From NCBI GenBank assembly GCA_028818225.1, contig JAPPOG010000061.1, forward strand, positions 1 to 64,000: a stretch of 64,000 nucleotides of DNA, read 5' to 3'. Every line of letters starts with the position of its first letter. Positions within the stretch are counted from its first letter, which is position 1. This document shows positions 44,067 to 54,404 of the stretch, in pieces. Below the pieces are notes generated by a model that was given only the letters and a program-made list of their open reading frames with translations, was not told the DNA's origin and searched no databases. Both the position numbers and the translations under genes were made by a program. The DNA is from Gammaproteobacteria bacterium. Its GTDB lineage: Bacteria > Pseudomonadota > Gammaproteobacteria > Pseudomonadales > Pseudohongiellaceae.

Positions 44067-44448
44067 TCCCCTGTGCTTGTCTCTCTGCTACATAAGCGCC
44101 CAGCGTTCCGGCAACGATTCTTCCCGTATTCGATACCAGAAAAATTATTTCGAAAGCAGCACTACTACTTAAGAGTATGCTCACATCGAGAATTGCTACC
44201 AGTAAGCCCAATAAAATTCCATTGGGAATCCTGGAACGATCCAGATTCCGGGTCAATATATAGGCGCCCAAGAAGCAGAACAGGAATCCAGCAATAGGTC
44301 CTACCCAGTATCCCAGTTCCGCTGCGAAAACCTGCGCCTGCTCAGGATCAGATGGACCAACTATGGCCACCATAATTATCAGTACCAAAACGCTGATGAT
44401 TTCGATAGCTAGCGCACCAACTACGAGTTGTAAGTATTTAATATCCAT
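44050..44448 (-). CDS. Small integral membrane protein of unknown function
   Basis: A 132-residue protein with four hydrophobic segments (about residues 8-28, 48-65, 76-95 and 100-120), starting MDIKYLQLVVGALAIEIISVL. The short charged tail (AERQAQGNAQDV) follows. I do not recognise the family. It lies between the phzF-like gene (20 bp upstream) and the broken GNAT gene (17-bp overlap) in a minus-strand group. Confidence 0.65.
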   Translation of the reverse strand: MDIKYLQLVVGALAIEIISVLVLIIMVAIVGPSDPEQAQVFAAELGYWVGPIAGFLFCFLGAYILTRNLDRSRIPNGILLGLLVAILDVSILLSSSAAFEIIFLVSNTGRIVAGTLGAYVAERQAQGNAQDV

Positions 44449-44468
44449 GGGTCGACATATTCTCGCCT

Positions 44469-45254
44469 TTAATCTCGAATCTCAATTTCACCTTCCAGGT
44501 ATTTCACGGCAGTACCTGAGATTAAGACTCTATCACCTTGCAGCTCACAATGGACAACACCACCTCGGGATGAAATTTGTTTTGCAATCATCTTTTCTTT
44601 ACCTAATTGCTTGGCCCAATAGGGAATTAAATGAGTAAATGATGATCCGGTTACTGGATCTTCCAGGATAGCCAGCTTGGGAGCGAAAAATCTGGAAACA
44701 AAATCGTATTGTGCAGAAGGTGCAGTGGCGATCACGCCCCGCAGATCCAAGTGCTCCAGGTGCACTGCCTTGGGTTCAAGCCTTGCCAGATTCGCTTCAG
44801 ATTGAAATACCGCCATATAGTCTTCATTGGCAAAACAGGTACCTGGTTCAGCGCCGAGTCCCAGTATTAGCTCTTGTGGTGTGTCGCATACAGTTGGCAT
44901 TTGATTGGGGAAATCCATGCTTAACAAATCGCCGTTCTTTGTCACACTTAGTGGGCCCGACAGGGAATGAAAAAGGACTGTGTCTTTCTCATAGTGACGT
45001 TCATTAAACAAGACGAAGGCCGTTGCCAGCGTGGCATGGCCACATAGCTTTACCTCTGATTTCGGTGTAAACCAGCGAATATGGAATCCATTGTCGCCTG
45101 CAACATAGTACGCAGTTTCCGCCAGGTTGTTCTCTGCAGCGATTTGCTGCAATGTATTATCTGGCAACCATTTATCAAGCGGAACTATCGCCGCCGGATT
45201 TCCTGTAAAAGTTTTTTCTGCAAAAGCATCGATCTGATACAACTTGAACTTCAC
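44469..45254 (-). CDS. PhzF-family isomerase/epimerase-like protein
   Basis: A 261-residue PhzF-type diaminopimelate-epimerase fold. It opens MKFKLYQIDAFAEKTFTGNPAA. E46 in NNLAETAY is the catalytic glutamate position, and EVKLCGHATLA and DPVTGSSFTHLIPYWAKQLG (second half) are typical. Stand-alone members are of mostly unknown function, and no phenazine genes are near. It overlaps the upstream GyrI-like gene by 4 bp. Confidence 0.88.
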   Translation of the reverse strand: MKFKLYQIDAFAEKTFTGNPAAIVPLDKWLPDNTLQQIAAENNLAETAYYVAGDNGFHIRWFTPKSEVKLCGHATLATAFVLFNERHYEKDTVLFHSLSGPLSVTKNGDLLSMDFPNQMPTVCDTPQELILGLGAEPGTCFANEDYMAVFQSEANLARLEPKAVHLEHLDLRGVIATAPSAQYDFVSRFFAPKLAILEDPVTGSSFTHLIPYWAKQLGKEKMIAKQISSRGGVVHCELQGDRVLISGTAVKYLEGEIEIRD

Positions 45255-45724
45255 AATTCTGATCTCACCTGTTCAATTATCTCTAAGTAAACATCTGTTA
45301 TAAGCTGAGATTCATTCTCATGCGAATCACCGTATTCTTCGATTGATAGTTGGCCGCGATTAAGGGACATGTCCATACACCAACTGTGCAAGCTCGCATG
45401 TGCAGCAGGCAATTGCGAGTAAGAACCCTGGTGTCTGACCTGCGCCATACTTAGCGCTGGCAGTTCGGTGCAACGAATCTCACCGTCATTAACAAAGGGC
45501 TCCGCCACTGCAATACCAACTCGCATACGCATGCCATCATGGCGAAACTGATCATAGAGGACAATGTTTCTGCCCACAGGAGATACTCGTGTAGTTTCTA
45601 TCCAACTGCAGAGATGCTCATACATTTGCGGTATTTGTTCGGGTATTTCCTGCTGTGTAACGACCAATTCCACAGTTGCGAGGGTACGAGCCGGCAAATG
45701 GATTATGCAAAATTCATCCGACAT
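45251..45724 (-). CDS. GyrI-like/AraC effector-binding domain protein
   Basis: A 157-residue protein with one GyrI-like small-molecule binding domain (SOUL/AraC_E_bind type). It has LPARTLATVELVVTQQEIPEQIPQMYEHLCSW in the first half and the strand SMAQVRHQGSYSQLPAAHASLHSW in the second. There is no DNA-binding domain attached. Such proteins bind hydrophobic or cationic small molecules, and some hydrolyse toxic ones. It shares an ATGA overlap with the PhzF-like gene, so the two are probably made together. Confidence 0.75.
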   Translation of the reverse strand: MSDEFCIIHLPARTLATVELVVTQQEIPEQIPQMYEHLCSWIETTRVSPVGRNIVLYDQFRHDGMRMRVGIAVAEPFVNDGEIRCTELPALSMAQVRHQGSYSQLPAAHASLHSWCMDMSLNRGQLSIEEYGDSHENESQLITDVYLEIIEQVRSEL

Positions 45725-45789
45725 ACAGAGAATCCCTAAAAAGAACAGGATGCCTTTTGCACAATACCTACTGGCCCGGGGAAAGGGAA

Positions 45790-47142
45790 TTAAGAACGGA
45801 TCAGCGCTAGCAGTTCTTTTGTCTTCTCTGCCATTAAGGAGGTGTCTCCCCGGGACTCGACGTTGAGCCTGACAACTGGCTCGGTGTTAGACATGCGCAA
45901 ATTGAATCTCCAGTCTGGATAACAAATAGAAAGCCCATCGGTGTGATCGATAGATTCTGCAACTTCCGAGTATCTATTTTCAATAGATTTTAGTAACGCT
46001 GCCGGGTCTTCAATGGAGCTATTAATTTCACCGCTAGCCGGAAACGCAGCCATTCGCTCATTTACTAATTCGGACAGGGTTCTGTTTTGTTTTGACATGA
46101 TTTCAAAAACTAATAACCAAGGCACCATTCCACTGTCACAGTAGAAAAAATCTCTGAAGTAGTGATGTGCACTCATTTCACCGCTGTAGATTGCATCTTC
46201 TTCGCGCATACGTTCCTTAATAAAAGCATGTCCAGTTTTACTACAGATAGCATTTCCACCTAATTCGTCGGCAATCTCAATGGTGTTCCAGGTCAACCTG
46301 GGATCATAAATAACTTTCTCACCCGGGTGAGAAGAAAGAAAGGACTGAGCCAATAGACCTACAATATAATATCCCTCAATAAATCTGCCGTCCTCGTCAA
46401 AAAAGAAACAGCGATCAAAATCACCATCCCATGCAATACCGACATCTGCACCATGCTTGTTGATTGCGTTGATGGTCGGCTGTCTATTTTCTGGTAGTAA
46501 TGGATTTGGCACACCATGAGGAAAACTACCATCTGCTTCATGATGAATTTTTATAAACTCAAACGGTAGCTCAGTTTCTAGCAAATCGATTATTGGGCCA
46601 GCACATCCGTTACCTGCGTTGCAAACAACTTTTAAGGGCTTCAGGGACTTTTTATTCACATAACTTAGTAAGTGTTCAATATAAGCTTGCTTGACATCCT
46701 CTCGGGTCAAATTGCCCTTCTTGTTTGGCGCTGCAAAATCGTTTTGCTCTGCTAATAGTTTAATCTCATTGAGTCCGGTATCACCACTTATTGGCTTTGA
46801 ATTCTCCCGAACAAATTTCATGCCATTGTAATCTTTAGGATTATGACTAGCTGTTACTACAATGCCGCCGTCTACTTCAAGATGGGATGTAGCGAAGTAG
46901 ATTTCCTCAGTCCCACATAATCCGATGCTAATTACATCTATACCCGAATCAGTTAAGCCGTTGCTAAGCGCATCACAAAGCGTTTCGCTGGTCAGGCGAA
47001 TGTCATAGCCAACAACAACTTTTTTTGGTGAAAGAAATTGACCATAGGCACGCCCTATTCGGTAAGCAATATCTTCATTGAACTGGTCGGGTACACGGCC
47101 GCGGACGTCATAGGCCTTAAAACAAACTAGTTCTTCACTCAT
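45790..47142 (-). CDS. Phosphomannomutase/phosphoglucomutase
   Basis: I start at ATG 47142 ([19 protein letters not shown]), the normal family N-terminus, although the frame is open further up to 47247. The 450-residue protein has the phosphoserine loop [12 protein letters not shown] (S99), the metal loop DGDFDRC, the sugar-specificity loop [11 protein letters not shown] and the C-terminal SNTEP phosphate site. It converts mannose-6-P/glucose-6-P to the 1-phosphates. The start overlaps galU by 8 bp, and the three genes manC-galU-manB-like form an operon supplying GDP-mannose and UDP-glucose. Confidence 0.93.
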   Translation of the reverse strand: MSEELVCFKAYDVRGRVPDQFNEDIAYRIGRAYGQFLSPKKVVVGYDIRLTSETLCDALSNGLTDSGIDVISIGLCGTEEIYFATSHLEVDGGIVVTASHNPKDYNGMKFVRENSKPISGDTGLNEIKLLAEQNDFAAPNKKGNLTREDVKQAYIEHLLSYVNKKSLKPLKVVCNAGNGCAGPIIDLLETELPFEFIKIHHEADGSFPHGVPNPLLPENRQPTINAINKHGADVGIAWDGDFDRCFFFDEDGRFIEGYYIVGLLAQSFLSSHPGEKVIYDPRLTWNTIEIADELGGNAICSKTGHAFIKERMREEDAIYSGEMSAHHYFRDFFYCDSGMVPWLLVFEIMSKQNRTLSELVNERMAAFPASGEINSSIEDPAALLKSIENRYSEVAESIDHTDGLSICYPDWRFNLRMSNTEPVVRLNVESRGDTSLMAEKTKELLALIRS

Positions 47143-47965
47143 AATTTCGCGATTTATAGGTATGATTTGTTGCTTCAATGAATCCGTCGATACTTCCACA
47201 ATCGAAACGACGACCATCAAATTTATAACCAATAACATTGCCAGCATGCGCCTGAGTTAATAGCGCATCGGTGAGTTGTATCTCGCCGCTCTTGCCCGGC
47301 GCAGTGTTTTCGAGAATCTGGAAAATATCGGGCGTCAATATATAACGTCCTATAATTGCCAGATTGCTAGAAGCGGAATCAGGAGAGGGCTTCTCCACCA
47401 TGTTACTTACCCGAAAGATCCCTTCCTCTGCTTCTTCACCCTCAATGACTCCATAGCGGGAAATTTCTTCCATTGGAACTTCTTCAATGGCGACAATGGT
47501 GCATCGGTATTGATCATAAAGTCTTATCATTTGTGCAAGCACACCAGGGCCTTCTGTAACACAATAGTCATCGGCCAGAATTACAGCGAAAGGGTTGTTA
47601 CCGATTAAGCTCTGCCCCATCAGAATAGCATGACCCAAACCTTTCATTTCTGCCTGACGGGTATAAGAGAATCTGCATTTGTCCCTGATATGGCGGGTAC
47701 CATCCAGCAATGATTCTTGGTCACTTCCTGCAATCTGGTGTTCAAGTTCGTAACTAATATCAAAGTGATCTTCGATGGCACGCTTGCCGCGTCCCGTCAC
47801 GATGGCCATGCCTGTGATACCCGCATCCATGGCTTCTTCAACGCCATATTGAATCAATGGTTTGGTGACAATAGGCAGCATCTCTTTCGGCATCGCTTTC
47901 GTTGCGGGCAAAAAACGCGTGCCATATCCAGCTGCGGGAAATAGGCATTTGGAGATTGCTGTCAT
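47135..47965 (-). CDS. galU: UTP-glucose-1-phosphate uridylyltransferase
   Basis: A 276-residue GalU. The nucleotide-binding opening reads [25 protein letters not shown], followed by [10 protein letters not shown] and VEKP. It makes UDP-glucose from UTP and glucose-1-phosphate in the cytoplasm for glycans and osmoprotectants. It overlaps manC by 4 bp and the mutase gene by 8 bp. Confidence 0.95.
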   Translation of the reverse strand: MTAISKCLFPAAGYGTRFLPATKAMPKEMLPIVTKPLIQYGVEEAMDAGITGMAIVTGRGKRAIEDHFDISYELEHQIAGSDQESLLDGTRHIRDKCRFSYTRQAEMKGLGHAILMGQSLIGNNPFAVILADDYCVTEGPGVLAQMIRLYDQYRCTIVAIEEVPMEEISRYGVIEGEEAEEGIFRVSNMVEKPSPDSASSNLAIIGRYILTPDIFQILENTAPGKSGEIQLTDALLTQAHAGNVIGYKFDGRRFDCGSIDGFIEATNHTYKSRNYE

Positions 47966-49386
47966 GACTTTTCTATACGTCCATATTTGTCTTCGAAGCG
48001 TTCAATATCATCTTCGCCCAGATAGTCGCCTACCTGTACTTCGATAATTTCTACGGTTTCAGCAAAAGGATTGGCGAGCCTGTGTTTACTTCCTAATGGA
48101 ATGAATGTGCTTTCGTTCAACCCCAGGGTAATTTCGCTGCCATCGCAAGTCACCACTCCTTTTCCTTTAATCACGGTCCAGTGTTCAGCTCGATGATGAT
48201 GTAGTTGTAACGAAAGCGCCTCTCCAGGATTTACAATAATATGTTTGACCTGATATCCCTCTCGATTTACTACCGATTCGTAAGACCCCCAGGGTCGATA
48301 AACTTTCGTATGACTAATATTTTCTTCCCGTTTGCTAGCTGCGAGCTGATCCACAATTTGCTTTACTGCCTGGGACTCTCGTTTATCTGCTACTAACACC
48401 GCATCAGGAGTTTCAATAATGACAGCATCATCCACACCCACTGCCGCCACCAGCCTTGAATTTGCCTGTATATAACTATTGGTGACCTGCTCAGCCAGCA
48501 CATCTCCGCTTACAACATTGCCATCGGCATCTTTCTTTTCGATATCCCACAACGCGTCCCAGGCGCCGAGATCGTTCCAGCCAGCATCCATGGATACCAT
48601 TACCGATTTAGTGGTTTTCTCCATAACTGCATAGTCGATGGAGTCACTTCTGATTGCCGCAAATTCAGCTTCAGGGATTTTGTAGAAATCTTCGCCCTTT
48701 TTTGTTGCCAGATAGGCTTTTTCACAGGCCTCATGAATATCTTCTGCGTGCGTCTTCAGTTCTTCCAGATAGCTTTTTGCCGAGAACACAAACATGCCAC
48801 TGTTCCAGAAATAGTCACCGGATTCTAAATAAGATTCTGCCGTAGCCTTATCTGGTTTCTCGACAAATTGACTTACAGAATATCCTTGTCCATTATTAAT
48901 CGGCTCCCCTTGTTTAATATATCCGTAACCTGTTTCTGGGGCACCTGGCACTATTCCGAATGCAATCAGATTTCCATCCAATGCCAATGCGTAAGCATTG
49001 CTTATTGCCGCCTTAAAGTTGTTTTCATCCTGAATTACATGATCGGCTGGTAGCACCAGTAATATTGCATCTGGACTATTTTCCAGCGCACAGTGGGCAG
49101 CCATAGCCACTGCAGGGGCAGTATTCCTTCCCATTGGCTCCAGCAGGATTGCGTTTTTGGTTTTCCCTATAGCCCGAAGCTGTTCTGCCACTAGAAATCG
49201 GTGTTCCGCATTGCAGACGACAATAGGATCAGTTATTGCCTCAATACCTTTGACCCGGCGCAATGTATTCTGAAATAAGGAGCCATCATGTTGTGGGAAG
49301 TGAATAAATTGCTTGGGCAAAAGCGCTCTGGATAAAGGCCATAGCCGCGATCCGATGCCCCCTGCAATCACCACGGGAAGTAACAT
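47962..49386 (-). CDS. manC: Mannose-1-phosphate guanylyltransferase / mannose-6-phosphate isomerase (bifunctional)
   Basis: The start is ATG 49386 (MLLPVVIAGGIGSRLWPLSR), preceded by an AGGTGA ribosome site. The frame is open to 49458 but the extra residues do not fit the family. The 474-residue enzyme has the guanylyltransferase domain (GGIGSRLWPLSR, PKQF, FVEKPD) and a C-terminal cupin with LQLHHHRAEHW, the isomerase part. It produces GDP-mannose for exopolysaccharide or LPS. It is the first gene of the operon with galU and the mutase. Confidence 0.93.
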   Translation of the reverse strand: MLLPVVIAGGIGSRLWPLSRALLPKQFIHFPQHDGSLFQNTLRRVKGIEAITDPIVVCNAEHRFLVAEQLRAIGKTKNAILLEPMGRNTAPAVAMAAHCALENSPDAILLVLPADHVIQDENNFKAAISNAYALALDGNLIAFGIVPGAPETGYGYIKQGEPINNGQGYSVSQFVEKPDKATAESYLESGDYFWNSGMFVFSAKSYLEELKTHAEDIHEACEKAYLATKKGEDFYKIPEAEFAAIRSDSIDYAVMEKTTKSVMVSMDAGWNDLGAWDALWDIEKKDADGNVVSGDVLAEQVTNSYIQANSRLVAAVGVDDAVIIETPDAVLVADKRESQAVKQIVDQLAASKREENISHTKVYRPWGSYESVVNREGYQVKHIIVNPGEALSLQLHHHRAEHWTVIKGKGVVTCDGSEITLGLNESTFIPLGSKHRLANPFAETVEIIEVQVGDYLGEDDIERFEDKYGRIEKS

Positions 49387-49560
49387 AGTATTCACCTGCA
49401 AAATCAGGCGGCAATAGTAGCAAATAATCGCTGTATTTAATAAAGGCCGCGAATTCACTTATTAGTTACTGGGTTCTGATCGAATTTAGTATCGATTATT
49501 TAGGCCCAAAACGATAATATCCCAAGCCTTGTGAATTCGGCCCGGGAGGGGCTTAGCTTA

Positions 49561-50097
49561 ATGAAAGAAAGGAATGAAAATTTCATTCCCCAAAGCTCTT
49601 ATGAACTGCCTGAATTGGTGGACTGTGGATACGGGAAATTATTTGGACCAGGTAACGCAAAGCTGCCTGTGAACAATATGTTAATGCTCGATCGCATCAC
49701 TGAAATCAATGCTGAAGGTGGCGAGTACGGACGTGGGCAAATTATCGCCGAACTCGACATTAAACCAGACCTGTGGTTTTTCGAATGTCATTTTCCCGGT
49801 GATCCGGTCATGCCTGGCTGTCTCGGACTAGATGCCCTTTGGCAGTTGGTGGGTTTTTTCCTTGGGTGGAGCGGTTTCCCAGGAAAAGGCAGAGCGTTGG
49901 GCGCAGGCGAAGTTAAATTTACAGGTGAAATATTGCCGGATGCCAAAAAAGTTGTTTATGAGCTATACATGAGCAGAGTCATTGACCGTAAACTTGTAGT
50001 AGGTATCGCTGATGGCACAGTGGCGGTAGACGGCAAAGTTATCTATACAACTAAAGCACTCAAAGTCGGGCTGTTTACTCCTGACCAATCGTTTTAG
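49561..50097 (+). CDS. fabA: 3-Hydroxydecanoyl-ACP dehydratase/isomerase
   Basis: Starting at ATG 49561, with GAGGGG upstream, the product has 178 residues, near the E. coli length. An in-frame GTG at 49531 is not needed. The catalytic H77 is in [13 protein letters not shown] and D91 in [11 protein letters not shown]. FabA makes trans-2-decenoyl-ACP and isomerises it to cis-3, the entry to anaerobic-type unsaturated fatty acid synthesis. fabB follows 15 bp later, a typical pair. Confidence 0.96.
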   Translation: MKERNENFIPQSSYELPELVDCGYGKLFGPGNAKLPVNNMLMLDRITEINAEGGEYGRGQIIAELDIKPDLWFFECHFPGDPVMPGCLGLDALWQLVGFFLGWSGFPGKGRALGAGEVKFTGEILPDAKKVVYELYMSRVIDRKLVVGIADGTVAVDGKVIYTTKALKVGLFTPDQSF

Positions 50098-50112
50098 CTA
50101 TTTGAGGATCTT

Positions 50113-51330
50113 ATGCGACGAGTTGTCATTACCGGTTTCGGTATCGTGTCTTGTCTGGGTAACAACAAGGCCGAAGTTCTAGACTCATTAAAGAATGGCC
50201 GCAGTGGAATTCGCCATAATGAATCCTATGTGGAAATCGGTATGCGCAGCCATGTCAGTGGCTCGGTACAACTTGATACAGCGGATTTTATTGATCGCAA
50301 AGTATTGCGGTTTATGGGTGATACTTCTGCCTATAGCTATATTGCCATGCAGGAAGCGATTGAGGATGCGGGCCTGAGTGCAGAACACATTTCCAATGTA
50401 CGCACTGGAATCGTTGCCGGTTCCGGTGGCGAGTCTCCAAAAGATCAATTGGAATCTACAGACATTGCACGGGATAAAGGTGTTAAGCGAGTTGGGCCCT
50501 ACCGTGTAACCCGAACTATGAGCAGTTCGGTATCAGCGTGTTTGGCAACGCCTTTTAAAATCAAGGGAGTTAACTACTCCATATCCTCAGCCTGCGCTAC
50601 CAGCGCCCATTGTATAGGCCATGCTGCCGAACTTATTCAATTAGACAAGCAAGATATGGTCTTTGCAGGCGGTGGCGAGTCAGAGCACTGGACACTCTCC
50701 CATATGTTCGATGCTATGGGGGCATTATCTACCAGTTATAACGATACTCCGGAAAAAGCATCCCGCGCCTACGATGCCAACCGCGATGGATTTGTTGCGG
50801 CCGGTGGTGGCGGCATGATGGTAGTTGAAGCGCTTGATCATGCCTTGGCAAGAGGCGCGAAAATTTACGCTGAAATTACCGGTTACGGAGCTACATCCGA
50901 TGGCTTTGACATGGTGGCACCGTCAGGTGAAGGTGGTCAGCGGGCAATGCAGCTGGCACTGGGAAAATTACAAGGCCCGGTGGATTACCTCAATGCCCAT
51001 GGCACCAGTACCCCGGCCGGTGACATTACAGAGCTCAATGCCATCCGTGGCGTTTTTGGCGACAACGTGCCAACAATCAATTCCACTAAATCCTTGAGTG
51101 GACACTCACTCGGCGCAGCAGGAGTGCATGAGGCTATCTATAGTATATTAATGATGGAAAACAATTTTATTGCTGCTTCAGCGAACATCGAAAACCTGGA
51201 TCAAGGTGCCGAAGGATTTCCAATCGCCCGCGAGCGTCAGGACGACGTAACCCTGAATCGAATCATGTCCAACAGCTTTGGATTTGGTGGTACAAACGCT
51301 TGCTTAGTGTTCGATCGATACCAGTCTTAG
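50113..51330 (+). CDS. fabB: Beta-ketoacyl-ACP synthase I
   Basis: A 405-residue condensing enzyme with the Cys-His-His triad: C161 (SSACATSAH), H296 (NAHGTSTP) and H331 (SGHSLGAAG). It elongates cis-3-decenoyl-ACP made by FabA. Length and order match FabB of other gammaproteobacteria. Confidence 0.96.
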   Translation: MRRVVITGFGIVSCLGNNKAEVLDSLKNGRSGIRHNESYVEIGMRSHVSGSVQLDTADFIDRKVLRFMGDTSAYSYIAMQEAIEDAGLSAEHISNVRTGIVAGSGGESPKDQLESTDIARDKGVKRVGPYRVTRTMSSSVSACLATPFKIKGVNYSISSACATSAHCIGHAAELIQLDKQDMVFAGGGESEHWTLSHMFDAMGALSTSYNDTPEKASRAYDANRDGFVAAGGGGMMVVEALDHALARGAKIYAEITGYGATSDGFDMVAPSGEGGQRAMQLALGKLQGPVDYLNAHGTSTPAGDITELNAIRGVFGDNVPTINSTKSLSGHSLGAAGVHEAIYSILMMENNFIAASANIENLDQGAEGFPIARERQDDVTLNRIMSNSFGFGGTNACLVFDRYQS

Positions 51331-51387
51331 AGCGCTATTTCACGGTAACAAAGGGAACAAAAGCAGATATACAGGGGTCGAATAGCC

Positions 51388-51867
51388 ATGAGAACAACTC
51401 TCACTATAGCCTGCAGTATTTTATTGCTAGCCTGTCCCCCAGCCGGCTACACTCAGCTGGAGCGACAAAGTATTTCCAGCTTTACTCAGCAAACCCAGAC
51501 GCAGCCGGAACCTCTGCCCCTGGCACAAGCGTTTCCCTTTTTCGTCAGTGAACTAAGTCCCGGAAAATACCGAGTTACCTGGGACCTCGCCCAGGGTCAC
51601 TATCTCTATCGTCACGCCTTTCAATTCATGCTGCGACAAACCTCTGAAAGTGACAGTCTTGAAGTCAATTACACTCTTCCCGATGGTATCCAGAAGACTG
51701 ATCAGTTCTTTGGGCAGATAGAAGCTTATTACAATCAGATTGCAGTCGATCTTGAACTCCCTACCGTGCCAGGGCCAAATGCGGAACTGCTCATTGAATA
51801 CCAGGGATGTGCGGAATGGGGTTTCTGCTATCCACCCCAACGCTTTCCCTTCAAGCTTCTCCCTTAG
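51388..51867 (+). CDS. Stand-alone DsbD alpha (N-terminal) domain protein
   Basis: A 159-residue exported protein with a signal peptide and one DsbD N-terminal domain. The cysteine pair in YQGCAEWGFCYPP matches the active pair of E. coli DsbD-alpha (C103 and C109). The transmembrane beta domain and the C-terminal thioredoxin domain of full DsbD are missing, and nothing in the 178 bp downstream resembles them. As I recall, full-length dsbD/dipZ lies directly upstream of aroQ-accB-accC in Pseudomonas, so this is likely a reduced form at the ancestral site. An alternative is an independent periplasmic thiol carrier. GGAGTC/GACTCC arms form a weak hairpin at the stop codon (51867-51894). Confidence 0.85.
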   Translation: MRTTLTIACSILLLACPPAGYTQLERQSISSFTQQTQTQPEPLPLAQAFPFFVSELSPGKYRVTWDLAQGHYLYRHAFQFMLRQTSESDSLEVNYTLPDGIQKTDQFFGQIEAYYNQIAVDLELPTVPGPNAELLIEYQGCAEWGFCYPPQRFPFKLLP

Positions 51868-52045
51868 GAGTCGTTCCCAGCAACAAATGACTCCGTTCCC
51901 TGCGTTTAAATTCTGTTATCTGTCGCTTATCTGCACATAAAATGGGTGAATTACCCGCTAAATTCTGAGAAAATGCGCCGCTGCTGTAAGCAGGATGAAC
52001 TCGGATTTAATCTGAATCCACCAAACCCACCCAGGATTTAAAGCG

Positions 52046-52486
52046 ATGGCAAAAATTTTGGCCCTGCATGGGCCGAACCTCAATTTATTAGGTCACCGTG
52101 AACCGCACATCTATGGCTCTGATACGCTGGATGACATAAACCAGCGCTGCAGTGCTATGTGTGATGAAGCAGGACATGAATTCAATTCATTGCAAAGCAA
52201 CGCAGAAGAAGAATTTATTAATCGACTGCATGCCGCAAGAACCGATGGAACAGACTTCATGATTGTAAATTTTGGTGGATTCACCCATACCAGCATTGCT
52301 ATACGCGACGCAATATTGGCTGCGGAAATTCCTTTCATCGAAGTTCACCTGTCCAACTTGCATTCTCGGGAGGAGTATCGCCAGCACTCCTATTTTTCCG
52401 ATATTGCTATCGGCAGCATAGTTGGACTTGGTGCACAGGGTTATGAATTGGCATTACAAGCTGCGTTTAAACGCCTGGCAGCTTGA
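52046..52486 (+). CDS. aroQ: 3-Dehydroquinate dehydratase, type II
   Basis: A 146-residue type II dehydroquinase of the shikimate pathway. It has [18 protein letters not shown] (catalytic R18 and Y23), the [11 protein letters not shown] loop and [17 protein letters not shown]. The usual N-P-G-A before THTS is N-F-G-G here. It lies 65 bp before accB. Confidence 0.93.
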   Translation: MAKILALHGPNLNLLGHREPHIYGSDTLDDINQRCSAMCDEAGHEFNSLQSNAEEEFINRLHAARTDGTDFMIVNFGGFTHTSIAIRDAILAAEIPFIEVHLSNLHSREEYRQHSYFSDIAIGSIVGLGAQGYELALQAAFKRLAA

Positions 52487-52550
52487 GTCAGGTTGTAAAG
52501 AACAAAATAACAGAAGAACACTTAGCGGTTTTTCTTGAGTGGAAGAAATC

Positions 52551-53018
52551 ATGGATATTCGGAAAGTAAAGAAGCTGATCGAATTATTAGAAGCTTCAGA
52601 TGTAGCAGAAATAGAAATCAAAGAAGGGGAAGAAGCCGTGCGTATCAGTCGCACGTCGACGATTGCACCAGCTGCAATTCAATATCAGGCAGCTCCGCCT
52701 GTTGTCGCCGCCCCCGCACCAGTGTCAAACCCAGCACCTGTTGCCAAAGAGGCAGAAGCACCTGCAGCATCCGGTGCTAACAAAGGCAATGCTATTCAAT
52801 CTCCAATGGTTGGAACGTTTTACCGCTCGCCGTCACCTTCTTCACCGCCATTCGTTGAAGTTGGTACTCATGTAAAAGTAGGTGACGTGGTTTGTATTGT
52901 TGAAGCAATGAAGATGATGAACCAGATCGAGGCAGATCATGCCGGAATTGTTGAAGCCATTTTGGTTGAAGACGGCGAACCTGTCGAATTTGATCAACCT
53001 CTTATAACCATCGTTTAA
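52551..53018 (+). CDS. accB: Acetyl-CoA carboxylase biotin carboxyl carrier protein
   Basis: The start is ATG 52551 ([20 protein letters not shown]), with GGAAG upstream. The 155-residue BCCP has a Pro/Ala-rich linker (about 40-80) and the biotinyl domain with EAMKMMN, K121 being biotinylated. It carries CO2 from AccC to the AccAD carboxyltransferase. accC starts 31 bp downstream. Confidence 0.96.
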   Translation: MDIRKVKKLIELLEASDVAEIEIKEGEEAVRISRTSTIAPAAIQYQAAPPVVAAPAPVSNPAPVAKEAEAPAASGANKGNAIQSPMVGTFYRSPSPSSPPFVEVGTHVKVGDVVCIVEAMKMMNQIEADHAGIVEAILVEDGEPVEFDQPLITIV

Positions 53019-53049
53019 CTATTGTCTACCCTGATAGGGGCCAGCGTGC

Positions 53050-54390
53050 ATGCTTGAAAAAGTTCTCATAGCAAATCGTGGTGAAATAGCTCTACGCGTA
53101 CTTCGTGCCTGCAAAGAGCTTGGTATTAAAACTGTGGCTGTGCATTCTGTAGCGGACAAGGATTTAATGCATGTTCGACTGTCTGATGAGTCTGTTTGTA
53201 TTGGCCCTCCTGCACCTACAGAGAGTTACCTGAATATTCCTGCCATTATCAGCGCGATGGAGGTCACCGATTCCGACGCAGTCCATCCTGGTTATGGGTT
53301 TTTGTCTGAGAATGCTGACTTCGCCGAACAGGTAGAGAACAGTGGTTTCAGTTTTATCGGTCCCACAGCCGAAACAATTCGACTAATGGGAGACAAAGTC
53401 TCTGCCATCGAAGTGATGCGGGAAGCAGGCGTTCCAACTGTACCAGGATCAAACGGGCCCCTTGATGACAACGATGCCCGTACTCTTGAGCTGGCAAAAG
53501 AAATCGGTTATCCGGTCATTATAAAAGCCGCTGCTGGCGGTGGTGGCAGAGGCATGCGTGTTGTTAATAATGAAGCTGACCTCCTCAAGACTATTCAGGT
53601 TACCTCCACCGAAGCGCAGTCGTTCTTTGGCAGCGGCGTCGTCTACCTGGAAAAATTTCTCGAGAATCCCAGGCATGTAGAAATCCAGGTTGTAGGAGAT
53701 GGTGAAGGCAATGCAATCCATTTAGGGGACAGAGACTGTTCCCTGCAACGACGTCATCAAAAAGTACTCGAGGAAGCGCCAGCCCCAGGCATTCCGGACC
53801 ATGTTCGAGCCGAAGTGGCAGCGACTTGTATTCAAGCCTGCAAAAACATGAAGTATCGCGGAGCGGGAACGCTGGAATTTCTCTATCAGGATGAGCGCTT
53901 CTATTTCATTGAAATGAATACCCGGGTTCAGGTTGAGCACCCCGTAACTGAAATGGTCACTGGCTTCGATATCGTAAAAGAACAATTACGCATCGCAGCG
54001 GGAGAACCTCTTTCAATCAAGCAAGAAGACATAACAATTCAGGGGCACGCCTTCGAATGTCGAATCAATGCTGAAGATCCAGAGAAATTTATTCCTAGCC
54101 CGGGCAAGGTAAAACTCTTCCATGCACCAGGTGGGCCGGGCGTAAGAGTAGATTCTCATCTCTATAGCGGTTATAGCGTGCCACCTTATTATGATTCCCT
54201 GGTGGCGAAGCTAATCAGCTATGGGGAAAGTCGGGATCAAGCGCTTACGCGAATGCAGATCGCACTTGATGAACTGTTAATCGATGGCATAAAAAGCAAT
54301 ATCCCACTGCAGCGGGATCTGGTGCGGGATACTGAATTTCAAAAAGGTGGCATCAATATCCACTATCTTGAAGAAAAGTTGAAAGCTTAA
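53050..54390 (+). CDS. accC: Biotin carboxylase subunit of acetyl-CoA carboxylase
   Basis: A 446-residue ATP-grasp enzyme, normal length. It opens [20 protein letters not shown] and has the glycine-rich loop [28 protein letters not shown] and [16 protein letters not shown]. It carboxylates the biotin of AccB with bicarbonate and ATP. accB-accC are cotranscribed, and prmA follows 14 bp later. Confidence 0.97.
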   Translation: MLEKVLIANRGEIALRVLRACKELGIKTVAVHSVADKDLMHVRLSDESVCIGPPAPTESYLNIPAIISAMEVTDSDAVHPGYGFLSENADFAEQVENSGFSFIGPTAETIRLMGDKVSAIEVMREAGVPTVPGSNGPLDDNDARTLELAKEIGYPVIIKAAAGGGGRGMRVVNNEADLLKTIQVTSTEAQSFFGSGVVYLEKFLENPRHVEIQVVGDGEGNAIHLGDRDCSLQRRHQKVLEEAPAPGIPDHVRAEVAATCIQACKNMKYRGAGTLEFLYQDERFYFIEMNTRVQVEHPVTEMVTGFDIVKEQLRIAAGEPLSIKQEDITIQGHAFECRINAEDPEKFIPSPGKVKLFHAPGGPGVRVDSHLYSGYSVPPYYDSLVAKLISYGESRDQALTRMQIALDELLIDGIKSNIPLQRDLVRDTEFQKGGINIHYLEEKLKA

Positions 54391-54404
54391 AAATTCCTTT
54401 CCCT

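Noticed and set aside
47143-47247. Longer N-terminus for the phosphomannomutase
   Set aside because: The extra 35 residues are out of family and lie fully within gal[17 protein letters not shown] is the normal start.
49387-49458. Longer N-terminus for ManC
   Set aside because: MLLPVVIAGG is the family start and has an AGGTGA site before it.
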